A stretch of DNA of 64,000 bases from Certhia americana (GCA_018697195.1 CM031872.1:9505194-9569193), one strand, 5' to 3'; positions 24,881 through 39,085 are shown, numbered from the stretch's first letter. Notes: generated by a model not told the origin, from the letters alone. Made by a program: numbers and translations.

Positions 24881-26238
24881 TCTTGGGGCACTGGCTCACA
24901 CTCGGCTCCTGCCACAGAAATTAGAGCAAGGAAGGAAAAAACACATAGAGAGGTCAGAATCTCATGGCCCAAATGCCTCCCCCATGTCACTGGCTGGGGT
25001 GCTGGGGGTGAACCCCCTTCCCAGGGTGCAGGAGGGTTTATTTTGTCTGCTGGCTTGTTTACTGCTCCGTCAGTTTAGCGTCAGAAGGAGGAACTCTATC
25101 AACCAGGAGAAATATTGATTTTATCGACTCCAATCCTGGAGTTTCAGCAGCTACAGCCGGTGCTCCAGACTTTATTGGGAGGTTTATTGGGAGGTTTATT
25201 TCAGTAAGTGAGAGGGCAAGTGGTGGCACCAGCTGGGGAGGAGATCCAGGGCAGGAGAGAGTGGGGATCAGCTTTCCATAGGTTTTCCAGGGTGATTCTT
25301 CTCCACTTTGGCAGAGTTTTGGAAATTGGATAGGAAGGCTCCTAGAACAGGATTGACTGAGTGCTGCAGTCTGCTGGGAGAGTGAGGACTCCATTGAGTC
25401 AGATGGTTTAAGTTCCTATATCAAGAACCATGAACTGACTTTGAGCTTCCAAAAAATTTCAGCAGAACCTGCTGTGCGCTTGCAGGTTTCTCAGGAGCTT
25501 TTGCCCTCTCCCCAACAGCATCCACCTTCATTCTTTGCTCCCTTCCCGAAATATTTTCAGTCTATCCCCATCCTTCACAGAGACAATGCTGAGCCAGCAA
25601 GGATGCTGACCCTAGTTAACCCCCATGGAATGAGAAACACCTGATAAAGTGCCTGGAGTGGAGGGGACAGGGTTCCCCTACCTCTAAGCCCTCTTGAAAA
25701 TGTGTTTTTCAACATGCTGCTAAAATAAATCAAACCATCAAGAGGCCAAACTAAAGTGTCTTTGTTCAAAGCTACAGCATCCAAGATGGACACAGCTATC
25801 CACTCTACCCTGCTGCAGCTAAGGAAGGATTCAAGCTGAGCTTGAAGCCAAAGTCAACCAAAGTAACCCAGTTTGACAAATAACTGCACCTGGAGCTGGA
25901 TGCAATTTCCACAGGTCCTGCACACGGCTCTCAGCAGCGTTCAGCTGCTGCAGGAGCACAAATGAATCCAGATCTACCAAACCCCCGGACAAGAATCTTG
26001 CCCCCACTGCCACCACCCCACACCCTGCCTGTGGCATGGGCACGCACAATCCTTCCTCTGCCTTTGGATTCAGAAGCCACAAACCAGGTTGGATAGTCCA
26101 TGGCAATTTTTCATCTGTTGCAGCCAAAGGAAGGATCACTGCTCACTCAGTATAAATGAGGGCAGGTCCCAGTGTGCAGCTCTGGAGGTCCAACACTGTA
26201 TATCCAATGTGTTATTAAACAGGTAGAGGCTTTAGCTC

Positions 26239-26240
26239 TC

Positions 26241-26271
<31 letters not shown>

Positions 26272-26288
26272 TTTTTTTTTTTTTTTTT
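26239..26288. repeat. Poly-T tract
   Basis: T runs broken by single C residues. Confidence 0.95.
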
Positions 26289-29200
26289 AATAATAGAAAA
26301 GCTGGAAGCTGCTGAACTATTCCTTCGTTACACTCTTCACACTGTGCTGCTGGAATGGGGAATGGGGTATCACACTGCACCCACACCCTCTCTGCCTGTC
26401 CCCACTGTGCCTGGGAGCAGCAGAGCAGGGCTGCAGGATGCACCACCAGCATGCCAGGATAAGCCTGTTAGCCTCATTATGGAGAGAGCCGATCTGTGGT
26501 GATAATGCTGCAAGAATCCCCCTAATCCACTCTCCCAGTGCACAGCAGGAAGTGGAGGCTCCCAGAGTCCCTGTGCTCCCAGGGAAGCTGCTCTGTGCTG
26601 TCACTGGCACTTTTATTTAAGGAGCTGGAGCAGCTTTGGCAGTGGTTGAGCAAAGCTGTTGCTTGTCAGCCTTCTCTTGGCACTGCTGCTGGTGTCCGTG
26701 ATTCCCCTCTCCGTGGCAGCTCCTCCAATGCTGGCACTCACCCTTGTCCTGGAGGAATGTTCTGCTGTGTCCAGACCCCAGCTGGGGTGGCAGCCTGATC
26801 CCAGAGGCTGTGGGGCTATAAACACACACCTTTCCAGCTGTGTGCACAAACACACTCACACCTGTTCCAGGGCTGCCTCTCCCACCCAAAGGGATACAGA
26901 ATTCAGCTACAGTTTTTGTGTCCACTCCTCTCTGGAGACTCACGGTCCCTGCAGGGAACTCAGCAGAGCACCCTCAGGGCCAGAGAGCCCCAAAGCTGCA
27001 GCAACACGTTCCCAGCCTCCCAGTAAAGCTCTCTGAAAAGCTCCTCTTCTACCCCTGGTGCCTGCTGTTCCTGCTCTTCAGGGATGACAAATTCCAAACC
27101 TGAGCCTTTGCTTCATCCTGATGAGGAATGCAACTTTTCTACAAGCAGTTTAGCACTCAAGGAACAAGACAAAGAAAGTGGCTCCTGCCCTGCCAACCTA
27201 GCATGAAGCATGGAGGGAAAACCTGGAGTGAATTTGACAGTTATCCCTCCTCTACCCCTGCTGCACGTCACCCTCCTCAACCTCATCCATCACAGCACTT
27301 AAGTGCAAGCTTAACCTCCTTGGATTGTGCCTGAGTTTAAGCTTTGCAGAAATTTAATTCTCATTATCATGTGCTCAGCTCCTACACCGCACCTCCAAGG
27401 AACACATGAGCTGATGCAAGGAAGCAGAGAGGTCCCAAGGGTGGCCTGTGTGCCACAGCTGTCCCCTTCTGGGCTGGGCAGTGCCCCAGAGCTGGCCAGG
27501 GAGGGGTGAGAATTCCCTACAGCACTGGTTGGATGGCCCAGTCAAGGGAATGGGTTCATGAGCAGCTCCATACAGCAAAATCCATCCCTCTTCCCTCCTC
27601 CCTGTGCTCTTTAGACAAGCACAGAAAATGCCATTACAAGAACATTAGCAGCTGCAGGATTAAACACTCTAATGGCAGAAAATGAGAGTGCAAAGACAGC
27701 ACAGATAACCTTAACTCGGCCCCTCGCAGGCACGAGTTTTGATTGCTGTTTATGTATAACACTTCAGCCTGGAGCTAAATTAGCTTGGGAGTTAACTGCC
27801 TCCTGCCCTGCTTGGTGCACGAGGCAAGCTGTGCCGCCACAGGAAAAGGAATGGGATATTACATGGGTTTTGACCAAGTTATTAAACTCCATACCTTAGA
27901 GAGACAGAACCTCATCCTATAAAAGTCTAAGTCAATAAAGGCACCGGGCTCCTCCAACGGTGAAAATAGCAGACGTGCACAAGAACAAACAAATATTACT
28001 TGATGTGCACACAACCTGCATGGTATTAAACAGAACTATAGGAAGGAATGGCTGTTTTCATAAACACAAATATACCCTCGACAAGGTTGGTCATCTCCTG
28101 ATTTACGTGCTCAGCTCTGCAACCTCCAAATCCCCATAACAGGTTGCCTTTAAAAAAGTAGCTCGGTGGAAAATGACTTTCATCTGCCTCCTGCCCACAA
28201 CACACCCCTGTCCTACCCAGACAGCAGTACCATCTGTGGCTCTGGTGACAAACTGGCCCATTTGGATGATGATGGAAATCGTTTTGTTTTTTGGTTGGTT
28301 TTTTTTTTTTTTACCTCCTCCTGCCAATTTCCAGAAAAGAACCTTTGCTGCTACATTTCATCTGGTTCTTTCAAGCTCATGCTTACTGCTTTTTTTGTGG
28401 GGGAGGGATTGTGGATGCATTGTGAGAATTTTGAGGAAGAAATGCCTGATTTATAGATGGGTGAAAAAAAATTTCAACACATTTGTGCCTGTTAATCAAG
28501 GTAGCTATCCATCTCATTTATGCTACTGCTTCAGCAAGCCTGACAGCACAAAATCAGAGGCTGTTTCTTCCAGCATTAGGCCCTGAGGGACTGATTCTCC
28601 AGCAGGTCTCTTCAGCAATGCCCACAGAATGTGCAAGTGAATCAGTTTTGTGCATACAAAGCAGGTAATTGTGCTCACAAATCAGGATTTGCATATGCTG
28701 CTGGAAAGGGATGCTCTCATTGAGGCTGGTAAGGGAGGCCAGCGAGGCAGCAAGCACTCCTGGATTTTACCCAGGGGTATCCCAGTGTGTGGCACGAGTG
28801 GCAGCACCAATAGTGCTTCCACATCTCCTCAAAATATGGAGAGTGAGGAGAGCTGACAGCCAGTCCCGCAAGACAACCAACCTTCCCTGTTCTCAAGCAG
28901 CACAGGCAGCACCTGCCAGGAGGATGGGGGATTTTGGCTGAACATCTCCAGCCAAGGAGCACATCCTGCCCTAGAGAGGTGCCTGTCCCATCTGATGTGG
29001 CAGCTGGGCATAGTCACTGTGTCACATCTGCAGGGAGGAGCCCTTCAGCAGCGTCCATTTGTCTCTGGATTTACAGCCAGACCAACCAGCTCGGCATTTC
29101 CAAGGCAGGAGGGATGAGGGAGATGACATTTTGCTGGTGTACAGATGTCAGTGCTCCCTCTGAAATGCTCTGATGAGCTGGAGCTTTGCAACACAGGTTT

Positions 29201-32154
29201 CAAATTTGTCAGGGGGGCAGCAATCATTTAATTAAAGAGTGAGTCACATGACAGAGAAGAGAGGGGAAGGCAAATTAAAGTCAGGCAACAAAGTGGATTT
29301 TGGCATTTCCTAGTGTTTCAGAGCTTCTTTTTTCACTGGGAATTATTCTTCACACTGGAGGAGTATTGGGTATCCAGAGTCACAAGTCAATATATTGTAC
29401 AGACAAATCCCATCCAAAACTCCAACCTAAAGAGTGTGCTAGGAGAGGTGAGAGCTTGAGTGCCACCAGAGAGAGAACTTATGTCCTGGGGTTCTCTGTG
29501 CAAAGGTGTGCCAGGAGCCCACAGCACTGCCACCAAGGATAGGTCCTGCCCACAGAGGTCTGTCCACACCTTGGAGCAAGGAAACTGGGTACAAGGCTGG
29601 GCCCACACTGCCATGGAGTGGCTCCAAGGGTAAAATTGAAGTCAGATTAGCCATAAATGCACTGGAGGACCTCAATGCTGGCTCTGTTGCTCTTCACAGG
29701 GACAACTTCGAAGGCTTTCAGCCTGCAGAGAGGACAAACTTCACTCCATCATTCTCATGGATGCTCTGTCTAGCCCGGGAAGGCAGAAACAGGGGAATCC
29801 CCGACACCCATCACTTGGGATGCTCACAGAGAGGATAAAATCCATGACCCAAAAAGGTTGAAATCCAGACAGGATTTATGTGCTGCAGTAAAACCACAGG
29901 CCTTCCTCTCTCATGGTGATAAAAATAAATCACCCTTAAAAATAGAATGACATTAATAAAAATAAATCTAAAAGTGCATGCAGTGTATCATGGAGTTACA
30001 GTCTGCCTCAGCCTGGTGGGGAAACTTCTCACCAGTTAAAGGCTGGTCAATGGTGATGAAAAGACATGGTGAACAGGGTTATGTTCTGGGGTACAGGGTC
30101 AAGCAGGTACTTCCAAAGGCCTAACTGCAGTTATTGTGAAGTCTGGACCTCTTAAGGGAGTCTTAGATTTAGGCTATGAAGGTCAGCAGCCCCATCAGCC
30201 AATCCTGCTTGATCCACGTGGATCCAACTGGAGAAAAAGGAGAAAAAATCTGGTTTCTTCATGAGCACACTCCCAGGCTGGAGAGAGGGGGAAGAAATCC
30301 ATGGCAAGATTTCAGGAAAGGGACCTGAAGGCTGAGATCCAGGCTGCTCTGCCCTCACCATGGGCACCAGGGCTGGGAGTTGCAGAGCAGCTGCCGAGGT
30401 TCAGCTCCAGCACAAGGCTGGGGCAGAGCAACTCCAGGGATAATGAGCATCACTCCCTTCCCTCCAAACAAAACCTGACACATCCTGCTCATTGTGGGAC
30501 ACCCAGCAAGAGCAACAAGCTGCTCTGGGAGCTGGGGTCACAGGGGGAGTGGCAGCTGGGTCACCACGGGAGAGCAGCCAGGATGCCAGGATTCAGTCAG
30601 CCCTGCTCTCTGCCAAGGATGGGGCTGGCAAGGGGAGCCACAGGGCTCTCCCAACAGGGGAGTCATGGTCTGGCTCCATACAGTCTCCCTGTGGTTTCTG
30701 CTGGAGGCAGAGTTGTTTCTCTCCTTCTCTGAACCAGGGGACAGCTGAATGCATCTTCTCTCTCCCACTGAGGTGGCTGCATTTTGCCAATGCCTGAAAC
30801 AGAAATCCTTCTGCTCCGTGACATCTGGATGAAAAGAGCCTCCCCCTGCACCATCTCCATCTGTCAGCATGGCTGTTGGCACCTCTCAGCCTTCCTTGGG
30901 ACTTTAGGTGATGCCCAGAGCTGTCTACACAGGGAATTCATCCAGCATCACCATTCTGCTGCAGGCATGCCTGCCACTGCCTCCATGCAGACAAGCCTTG
31001 AGGAACAGGAATGCTGAGAAGAGATTGTCTTGACCAGGAAAATAAGTTTTTAAGACCAAGTTCAGTATTTGCATCTTAACTGAGCAGGGAGGGATGAGAA
31101 AAGGGTCAACCCCACCACCCCATGAGGTGTTCATGACTCTGAAGGACTTCTAATTCTAATCCATGTTTTAATGACAGTCGGGGCTTTGGGAGGCTTAGGA
31201 AAAACCTTCTCCACAGTGAGCCATCCTTTAAACGCTCTGGCAGAACCAGGCACCAACATCCTTACCTGCAGCCATGAATCTCATACACACAAGGGGTGAA
31301 GAAGCTCATTGCTGAGGGGGCAGCAACTCACATGGAGAGCTGGATTAAGCTGGGATGGCTCCTCTCTGCAAGGAGACACACATTTGGGTGCTCTTCAGAC
31401 ACCCAGCAAGCCAGGGCCATCAGGGACACTTGTCTCCACACCACCAAGAATGCATCCAACCCAAGGCTGGTGAGCCACTGGTGAGTCACAGCACACCACA
31501 ACACAAAAACCTGACACAGTCCCCAAGCCACCTTCCCATGCACGGTCCTGTCACCCTGTGTTGTTTGCTGTGTTCTGTGTAGCCTCCAGGACTCCCATGT
31601 GCCATCCAATACAGACTCTTGTGCTTTGCCCAGCCCCACAGCTGAGTCCCAGCAGGGCTGGCAGCTGCTCACCAGCAGAACAGCTCAGCAGAACCCTCAT
31701 TTAGAGACAAGGAAGGACGGCAGAGCTCACAACTCCACCAGGATGGGCTGGAGGACAGATCCAGCCTAGGTAACCACCAGGCAGGAGCACACACTAGCAG
31801 GAATTGTGTTGCTCTGCATGTAATGGCAAGAAAAGGAAAGGGATGGAGATGAGATAAACTCACAAGTGAGTTTTCCAGGCTGGACAGCAGAACAACTCAG
31901 CTTAGAAGCAGATAAACTCCATGTGCCTGCAGCTGCCACACCAAAGAATTTCTAGATCCACCATTTCAAATCCCCATCTTGTGCCCTTCTTCACATTTTG
32001 CTGATTGGGGTCACCGCTTTGTGACCCTGCCAGTAGCTCTCAGTCCCCCATGCCTGCCACCAGGGTAGAGCAGAGGTGAGCAAAGATCAAAATACCCAGT
32101 GACAGACCTTCTCCCTCACATCTCCGAGCTTTCACTCTCCCCAGCTTCCCTTAC

Positions 32155-32322
32155 CTGTGTCTTGGTCACACAGCTGCTCACAGGCATCAGTGGTCCTCTG
32201 TCCACAGAGGTCTCTCACCCAGGGGGACGTGGCATTGATCTGATAGTACAGGGACAGCTTGGCTGGGTTAAGCCAGTCAGAGATGTCCAAGTAGCTCCCC
32301 TCGCTCACAACGAAGCTGCTGC
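32155..32322 (-). CDS. ASTN2: ASTN2 internal exon: proximal ectodomain and first half of an EGF-like domain
   Basis: This 168-bp exon (phase 1 at both ends) sits behind a long pyrimidine tract with acceptor 'cccccag' and ends at donor ACAG|GTAAGG on the minus strand. It reads SSFVVSEGSYLDISDWLNPA, then KLSLYYQINATSPWVRDLCG, then QRTTDACEQLCDQDT. The match to vertebrate ASTN2 is close to complete; ASTN1 has a clearly different sequence here. NAT is a potential N-glycosylation site in the extracellular part. The last three cysteines (LCG, ACE, LCD) are the first three of an EGF-like domain whose other three come from the next exon, at 23234-23318. The split glycine codon at the exon end is completed there. 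The exon lies alone between introns of 11.5 and 8.8 kb. Confidence 0.97.
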
Positions 32323-34493
32323 CTGGGGGGAGTGGGAAAAAAAAAGTGTGTTAGGTGAGTGTGGAAATCCGAAAAAAAAAACAAACGTGCATTTTGGCCC
32401 AACATCATAACACGGCTCTCTTCAGGAGCTGCTGTGATGACAATATCTGCAAAGTAATAATGAGTTCACTGACAGCTGGTCCCAAAGAACTTCATTTGTC
32501 CATTCCTCTCCAGAGGAATGTGCTCCAGCAAATGGCCCAGAAGCTCCTCTGCCTATTCACTTCCCTACCCTTACACTAGTGGGATTTGATTCCCTGGTCT
32601 CTGCAGAAATGTGGACCAGTGTAATTATTCTGATCTGTAATCAGAGCATCACTGCCCCAGCTCAGGGAGGAGTTGTCCTGGAGGCACCTGCAGCTCAGGG
32701 CACAGATGGGCAGTGGCAGCAGGGCCTGTTCACCTTTAGTTGAAGGTGAGTGGATTGGCCCATCACAAAAATTCTTGTATGAGCTGTTTCATACCAGACA
32801 TCCCCCCCACCCTCTCCCTCCTGTGAGTTAGAAGTGAATTCCTGCCAAAAATATTTTCTTACAAAATCTTATGCTTCTTTATTTTGCGAAATGTATTTTT
32901 CCCCACTGGCATCTGGGAATATGCATCATCTAATTAGCCAAATAGATTTTCAGTTCAGCCCAATCATTTCCTTATCTAACATCTGAGGCCCAGCATCGCT
33001 TGGGGGATTTTGCAGGCACAGAGGTCCTCATTAACTCTGATCTTCAATTACATTGATTATAAGACTGCCTCCATAACAGTGTTGCACAGATCAGAAAGGA
33101 GCCAAAAAACCTCTGCCATTAAGTGGTGTTTTGCAAAACTTACCATGGTAAGAGCCTCTAAAAAGAGAGAAGAAACCTACAGGGAGGAGTAGTCAAGGGG
33201 AACGGCCAGGCAGTGCAGGAACCCACAGCCACCTTTCCACTAAGTCTGAGGACTTGCAACATGAGCAAAATTTGTAACCACTGTCTGAAGATTGAAATCC
33301 TTCTCAGAGATTACCCAGGGAAAGCAAGTCCACTGATCCAGAGCCTGTTGTCATGAAACTTTGAGGCTTACAACCCTTAATAAAGGACTAGGACGCCATT
33401 CTCTTAAACACCAACTTACTTTGATGAAAGCCAAGGGATTAAAAAAGCAGGACAATAAACCTGCAGCAGCAGCCACCCCACATGAACCTGCTCGAATAAA
33501 AACTCTGGATCTCCTTTTGAAGAGGATCCCTGATGCTTAGCAAGAGGGAGCCCTTCTCACCCTCATCCTGCACCGCATTATCCATGCAAAGGATAAAACA
33601 AGCAGAGCCTCAAGTCAAGCATCCCAGCGAGCGACCTCATTTTCAGGCATCCCAAGATCTCAGCACCATCCAAATCCAAGCCCTAATTTCCCATAAACTC
33701 AGGTCTTTGACACTCAGCGTGTTTACATACCATAAACATATTCACAGGCGCATCTCTACACTCAAAGCCAATGCAGGCTGCCAAGCTACTGACTGCTCAA
33801 GCAAATGAGAATTAGACATCGGAATCCAGCAGCTCTGGAGACACAGCAAGGCAGGAGCTGCCCCGCCAAGGCTGCAGGATACATCTCAATCAGACACAAG
33901 GCAGCAGTAAATCACTGGGTAAACCCCCCAGCACCACTGGAAAGCACAGAAACACTGAGCACAAAGAAGTTTCTTAGAGCCGTGCGGTTTTATCTCTAAT
34001 TATTCTTTTCAATGAATTTTTAAAGATAGCCTTACATACCAACAACAACAATTGCTGGTTTTCTTTTCCCAAACAGAAATGCATCGTGCACCCTTTGGGA
34101 GTGTTTACTATTTACATGTAGGTGTCTATGTAGTAACCTGTCAATTTTGTTTTCCTCCTGATTTTTGCAGCTCCCTAATAAAGAGCAAGGCTTGGGAAGC
34201 ACGTAGCGTTGTTTTGAGACACAGCTACAGCCAACTCCCTCCTCACCCAAGGACTGAAGAGTGAAACTAGCAGCTCTTGATTAAATCTCTACTTAATGAA
34301 CCCCACTTCTGGTTAAAATACAGCTTGGAAGTAGCAGAAGGAAACGTGACACAAACTAAACACATCATTCATATTCAGAGAGATGAAGGTGGCTGAAGCT
34401 GGCAGAGGATCTTGGCCCAGGACCTGCTGCATGGCAGGGAAGAGACCCTGGTCAGGTGGGTGACGGAGGGGTGACCTCTGGAGCTCCCCAACA

Positions 34494-34896
34494 TGGAATC
34501 ATTCAGGAGGAAAAGACCTCTCAGATCACCAAATCTAACTGCTTCCCCAGCACTGCCAAAGCAACAGACCACTGTCCCCAGGTGCCACAGCCACCAGTCT
34601 TTTAAATCCCACCAGGAATGGGGACTCCATCACTGCCCAGGGCAGCTGTGCCAGGGCTGGACAACTCTTTCTCTGAAGAATTTTCTTCTTTATATCCAAC
34701 CTAAATGTCTCCTGGTGGGACTTGAGGCCATTTCCTCCTCTCCTATTTCTTGTTACCAGGGAGGAGAGGCCAAACCTCACCTGGTTCCATCCTCGTGTTA
34801 GGGAGCTGTAGAGAGTGAGAAAACTCCCCCGCTAGCCTCGCATTCTCCAGCTCCCTCAGTTGCTCCTCATCAGATTTGTGCTCCAGCCCCTTCCCC
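34494..34896 (-). mobile_element. CR1 LINE 3' end, reverse orientation (~400 bp)
   Basis: 'ggaatcattcaggaggaaaa' marks the element's 3' end. Further in, 'tccatcactgcccagggcag', 'tatatccaacctaaatgtct' and 'cttgttaccagggaggag' follow the reverse complement of the avian CR1 3' region in order. It is in the same orientation as ASTN2. Confidence 0.92.
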
Positions 34897-35084
34897 GGCT
34901 ACAGGTATTTTGAAGATTAATTACTTATTTTGATTTTAGTAAGTCTGATTGAGAAGTCCTCCTCATTGTCAGGTTTTTCAGAGGTGTTGTGCTTGCTTGT
35001 TTGTCTGTTTGTTTGAAAAGCAGCAGTGAAAACATTTGAATCCAAAATTCCTGAATTCAGGCTCAGTGTAAAAGAGAGGTTTTA

Positions 35085-35180
35085 CTTCCTTCCTTCCTTC
35101 CGCGCCTTCCTCCCTCCCTCCCTTCCTCTCATCCTTCCTTCTTTCCTTCCTTCCCTTTCTTTTCCTTCCTTTCTTTCCTC
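35085..35180. repeat. CCTT/TTCC-rich simple repeat
   Basis: An imperfect (TTCC)n tract with short CCCTC interruptions runs for nearly 100 bp. Confidence 0.93.
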
Positions 35181-36140
35181 AGAGGAGGAACTTCCAGCAA
35201 GGAAACTTCTCACATCCCTGAAGCTGAGTGTGTGGCAAGATTCTGAGAGCCATTCACAGACTTCCTCCTCACCTTCACTGCCACTGAAAAAACAAATAAA
35301 CAAACACCCCAATCTCGATCCCTTTATAGCTCATCTGGGAAATAAATAACAGAAAAAGGCATTCTACAAATATTTTGAAAGCTAAAATGCTGATGATCTC
35401 AAAGCCTTTTCACAAAATTTTTCTCTTCACTTTCAAAGAATCCACACGTAGAGAACAGTTTTTAAAAAGTTACCATCGTGTACATATCAAAACCACCTTG
35501 AAAAGCTCAGAAAGGGCAGGTTGAGGAACAAATCCTTTTAGAAACTACCAAGAACAAACATTTTCCAAGAGCTGTTTCAAACACCTTCAGCTTGCTGGGA
35601 ACATCAGCTGGATTTGTTTTCCACAACTGCAGTCTCTGGATTGAGGGAAGGGGAATGATGTGGGACTTGAGAGGGGTAGAACCCATTCAAATCTCCCTCC
35701 TAAACCCTTCCTCGAGGACCTCAGGACCTCAGACCCTACTAAATCACCCCCATGCCCAGTTTGAGCACACTGCTGAGTACCCAGAGCAGGTCCCAGCACA
35801 GACACTCTGATGACACCTGGAGAGTCCATCCACCCTGCTGTCCTCTGCTGCCAACCTCCCAGGTGTCCTCCTAGACACAAATTCCAAGCTTCTCATTCCA
35901 AGGCCTTGCTGAAATCTCCCTTGAACGGAGACATTTAGGTCTCAGGTTAAAGCAACCTTCAATTGAACACAGAAACAAAATGACAAATCTGCACCCAGCA
36001 CCACCTCCTGGGAACCCAACACCAGGACCCAGGACACGTCCCTCAAATGCTGTGGCTTTAGGAGCCATGGAGCAGCTTGGAAGCCCCTCCCAGCTCCACA
36101 AGGTCCAGTAGTCCCTCAGAGGATTGATTTGCTTAGGTTT

Positions 36141-36173
36141 TTGTGTGTGTGTGTGTGTGTATGTGTGTGTGTT
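36141..36173. repeat. (TG)n microsatellite
   Basis: About 16 TG units with one A substitution. Confidence 0.96.
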
Positions 36174-38399
36174 TTCCAGTCCCCCGTTCCTTCCCCAACA
36201 CTGATCAAAGTTAAGGCAGCATCAGAAGTTCATGTCTCTCATGCTGAGGTCTCCTTCAAAGTTCAGTGGAATTGCTTAAGCCCTGACAAAAGAGGCTTGA
36301 AGTTTTGACATTTCAAAAATCATTTTCAAGAACACAACAGGATAAAACAGCTCAGAAGAAATATCTAACAAGGGAAAAGAACAAAGCACCCAAAAGGCAT
36401 GGAGAAAAGAGCCAAAAGGGCTTTTCCTTTCTCTTTCTTTTCAAGGGAAAAGATCAAAACATAATTTTTTTTGAAGAACATCTATTTCTTCCTCTCTATG
36501 CTCTTTTTGTCATCTTTGGTCCATTCACTGTTTCTTGGCCAACAAAACTCCTTTTTATCTAAAATTAGTATTTTGTGTTGGGAAGCAATGGGAGGTCATA
36601 CTATAGGTTGCTAATAATGTATCCAGCCTTATGCTATCATACAGTTCTAATCCTGTTACAGATAGTTTTTATAAACACTAGAGGAAAGATGATCCCTCTT
36701 GCTTCATTCTATAGGTACAAAGAATAACCCTATTTGATTTCTTCAGAGACCTTTTTTCCCCCTTGTTAAACTTGAAAGAACATTGCACAAAGAGACAACT
36801 CCTCCCCTATCAGCTTTTCCCCCTGATCAGCTCTCCCTCTCCTGTCTTTGGCCCAGGGCATGGAAACTTCTGTTCCTTAAATTTCTCCCAGAAAATGCCA
36901 AAAAACAGACAGACTTTGGATGCCCAGGACACACATGTACTGACTTAAGCAAGGAAATGGGTCTTGGGGCAGGACTGCACCCACAGACTAACACAGTGCT
37001 CAGCTTTGCTGTCCTTGTCCTGCCCAGTGCAAACCCAGGTGGTTTGGGAATAATTTAAACAATTTGAAGTCAAACTCTAAATTCTATAGTCTAGTTTGAA
37101 TCCAGGGATGGCATCACATCAGGTTAAGATTCAAGCCAACCCTCTTTACTTTTTTTTTTTTTTTTCTTGTTTTGCTCTATTATTTTTTCTTTTAACAAGG
37201 TGAAATGCTTAAACAGAAAGTTATGATAGAAAGATTAGAAAACAGCACAAGCCTGTAGACACATCTTTCATTCAGTCCCCCCTCAGCTGAAGTACTCACA
37301 GTTTATATCTCACAGTGTCTGACTCCAGGGTGCATTTTCATTACATGAACTGCACCCATGGGCTCTCACCTCCCCAATTCAAAAATGATCAAACCTGGAC
37401 ACCCCCATCCCCTCGAAACATCAGCTATCCTGCCAAAGCTTTTCCACCCTGGCAAAGCAAAAGTCAATTAGCAGTACATGTCTGTGTGTAATTACAGCTC
37501 CACCTTTCCTGTGGGAGGAGCAGGGTTACAATTTGAGTGTTAAATTGCACTTCCTTTATCATTCTGACAGCCTCTTTCTTTGGGTTTTCCTGTCAGTCAG
37601 TCTTGATTTCTCCAGGGCTGAGCTCCTGTGACAAACAGCACACATATTTGCAAGGCAGGTGATGGCTCAGACAACTTTTCCTAAATTTAAGCAAGGAGGA
37701 ATCTGCCCACCCTGCCTTGTGGCCAAGCTCCTGCTGCAACAAGATCTCTCATGGCAGCTTTAGACACTGTAATTGTGGAGGTGTTGGTAGGAGCACATCT
37801 CTGCCCTCAGAAGGCATCTGGACCAGCAATGGCTGAGACAGAAATGAGACTCCTGAAAAAAATAAAACAACAAAAACCAAACTTCTTCTTAATGCTCCGT
37901 ATCTCCCAACTCCCACAATGCAGCCCGGGGCTCTCTAACAGTGATGCTCTCCAGATACCAGAAAAGGGTTCAGGGAAATCCAGCCTAAATCTAATCAGAT
38001 CACAAAGCACAGAGGAGCTATGATAAGCTTGTTGTATGAATGCAGAAGTCAATGTTTGCATCTCTCCAGCTATGGGAGGGAGAGCAGGTTAGCTGGTCCA
38101 AGATGTGCCAGCCCTCCCAAATCAGAGGGGAAATGGAGTTGGGAAAGCTCAGCAGGTGCCAGGAAAATCCCCACTCCCCACAGGGGTGACACCTCCTGCC
38201 TCTCTCAGGATGCAACATCCCAGCTCTGAGGCAGCTCCTGCTGACACATCCAAATGCCAACGCCAATCCTGCTGGCTTTGCTCCAGTGGATCCTGCAGAG
38301 GACAAGGAAGAAGCATTTGGCTTCCCTTGCAAGTTCCCTGCCCCAGGAGCTGGGAATGCCTCTGGCAGGCACAGGACTGGGGAGCTGGGCAGCAGCTGA

Positions 38400-38575
38400 G
38401 CTGAGGTTCACAAGCCTGTCAAAGCCACGATAAAAACATGATGTACTTCAGCCTCCAGAATCTTATTAGTTCTTCATGCAAAGAGCGTTTGTGCCGTAAA
38501 ACCGTCTCGGAATCCCTTTGATCCACGCTGATACAGTTCATAAATTGATGTTAATATTTAGAGTTCATGTCTGGT
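38400..38575. other. AT-rich block, possible conserved non-coding element
   Basis: The block contains 'gccgtaaaaccgtctcgga' and 'cataaattgatgttaatatt' with several CpGs kept in AT-rich sequence. No repeat is recognised. Its role is inferred from texture only. Confidence 0.33.
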
Positions 38576-38975
38576 AACACTGCAGCCATTTGCTCACGTT
38601 TTCTTGCCAGGCAAGCAGACCCAGGAGTGGGAGTGAGCTGTAACACAGGCATGGAGGTGACCCTGGTGGTCACGAGCTGGTGAAATAAAATGCAATTTGT
38701 AAAGCTGCCCCCAAACATGGCCACCTTACATGAAACACACAGGGCCTGGAGCAGACGTGACACTGAGTCTGCAACAAGAAAGTGTTGGTTCTGTCAAAGC
38801 CCTCACCCAGGTCTCCATGCAGCAAAAACCGTGAGAGGAGAAAACAGCATGAAAACAACCTTATTTTAAACCAATTTCTTCTGCTGATTTCAGAGAAGAC
38901 TTATGGATCTGGGAACAGCTGGTGAACATGGACCCCTATTTCAGAATCTTTCTGAAAGCCTGGAAAGATAACAGC

Positions 38976-39085
38976 ATCACAGAATGTTTTGGGCTGGAAG
39001 GGATCTTAAAAGATCATCTTCTTCCACCCCTCTCCCATGGGCCACACCCTCCAGTGGACCAGATTGCTCAGAGCTCCATCCAGTC
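38976..39085 (-). mobile_element. CR1 LINE 3' end fragment, reverse orientation
   Basis: 'atcacagaatgttttgggct' with 'ggaagggatcttaaaagatc' and 'gaccagattgctcagagctc' is the reverse complement of the CR1 3' end. The match fades after about 110 bp. Confidence 0.9.

Larger units (their letters stand above)
23319..32154 (-). other. ASTN2: ASTN2 intron of 8,836 bp splitting the EGF-like domain
   Basis: The intron interrupts the EGF-like domain inside the glycine codon between its third and fourth cysteines. It has GTAAGG at its start and 'ttctag' at its end on the minus strand. It holds a poly-T tract (26239-26288), an AT-rich block at 24425-24880 and otherwise unremarkable sequence. No CR1 3' end was recognised in it. 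Confidence 0.88.
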
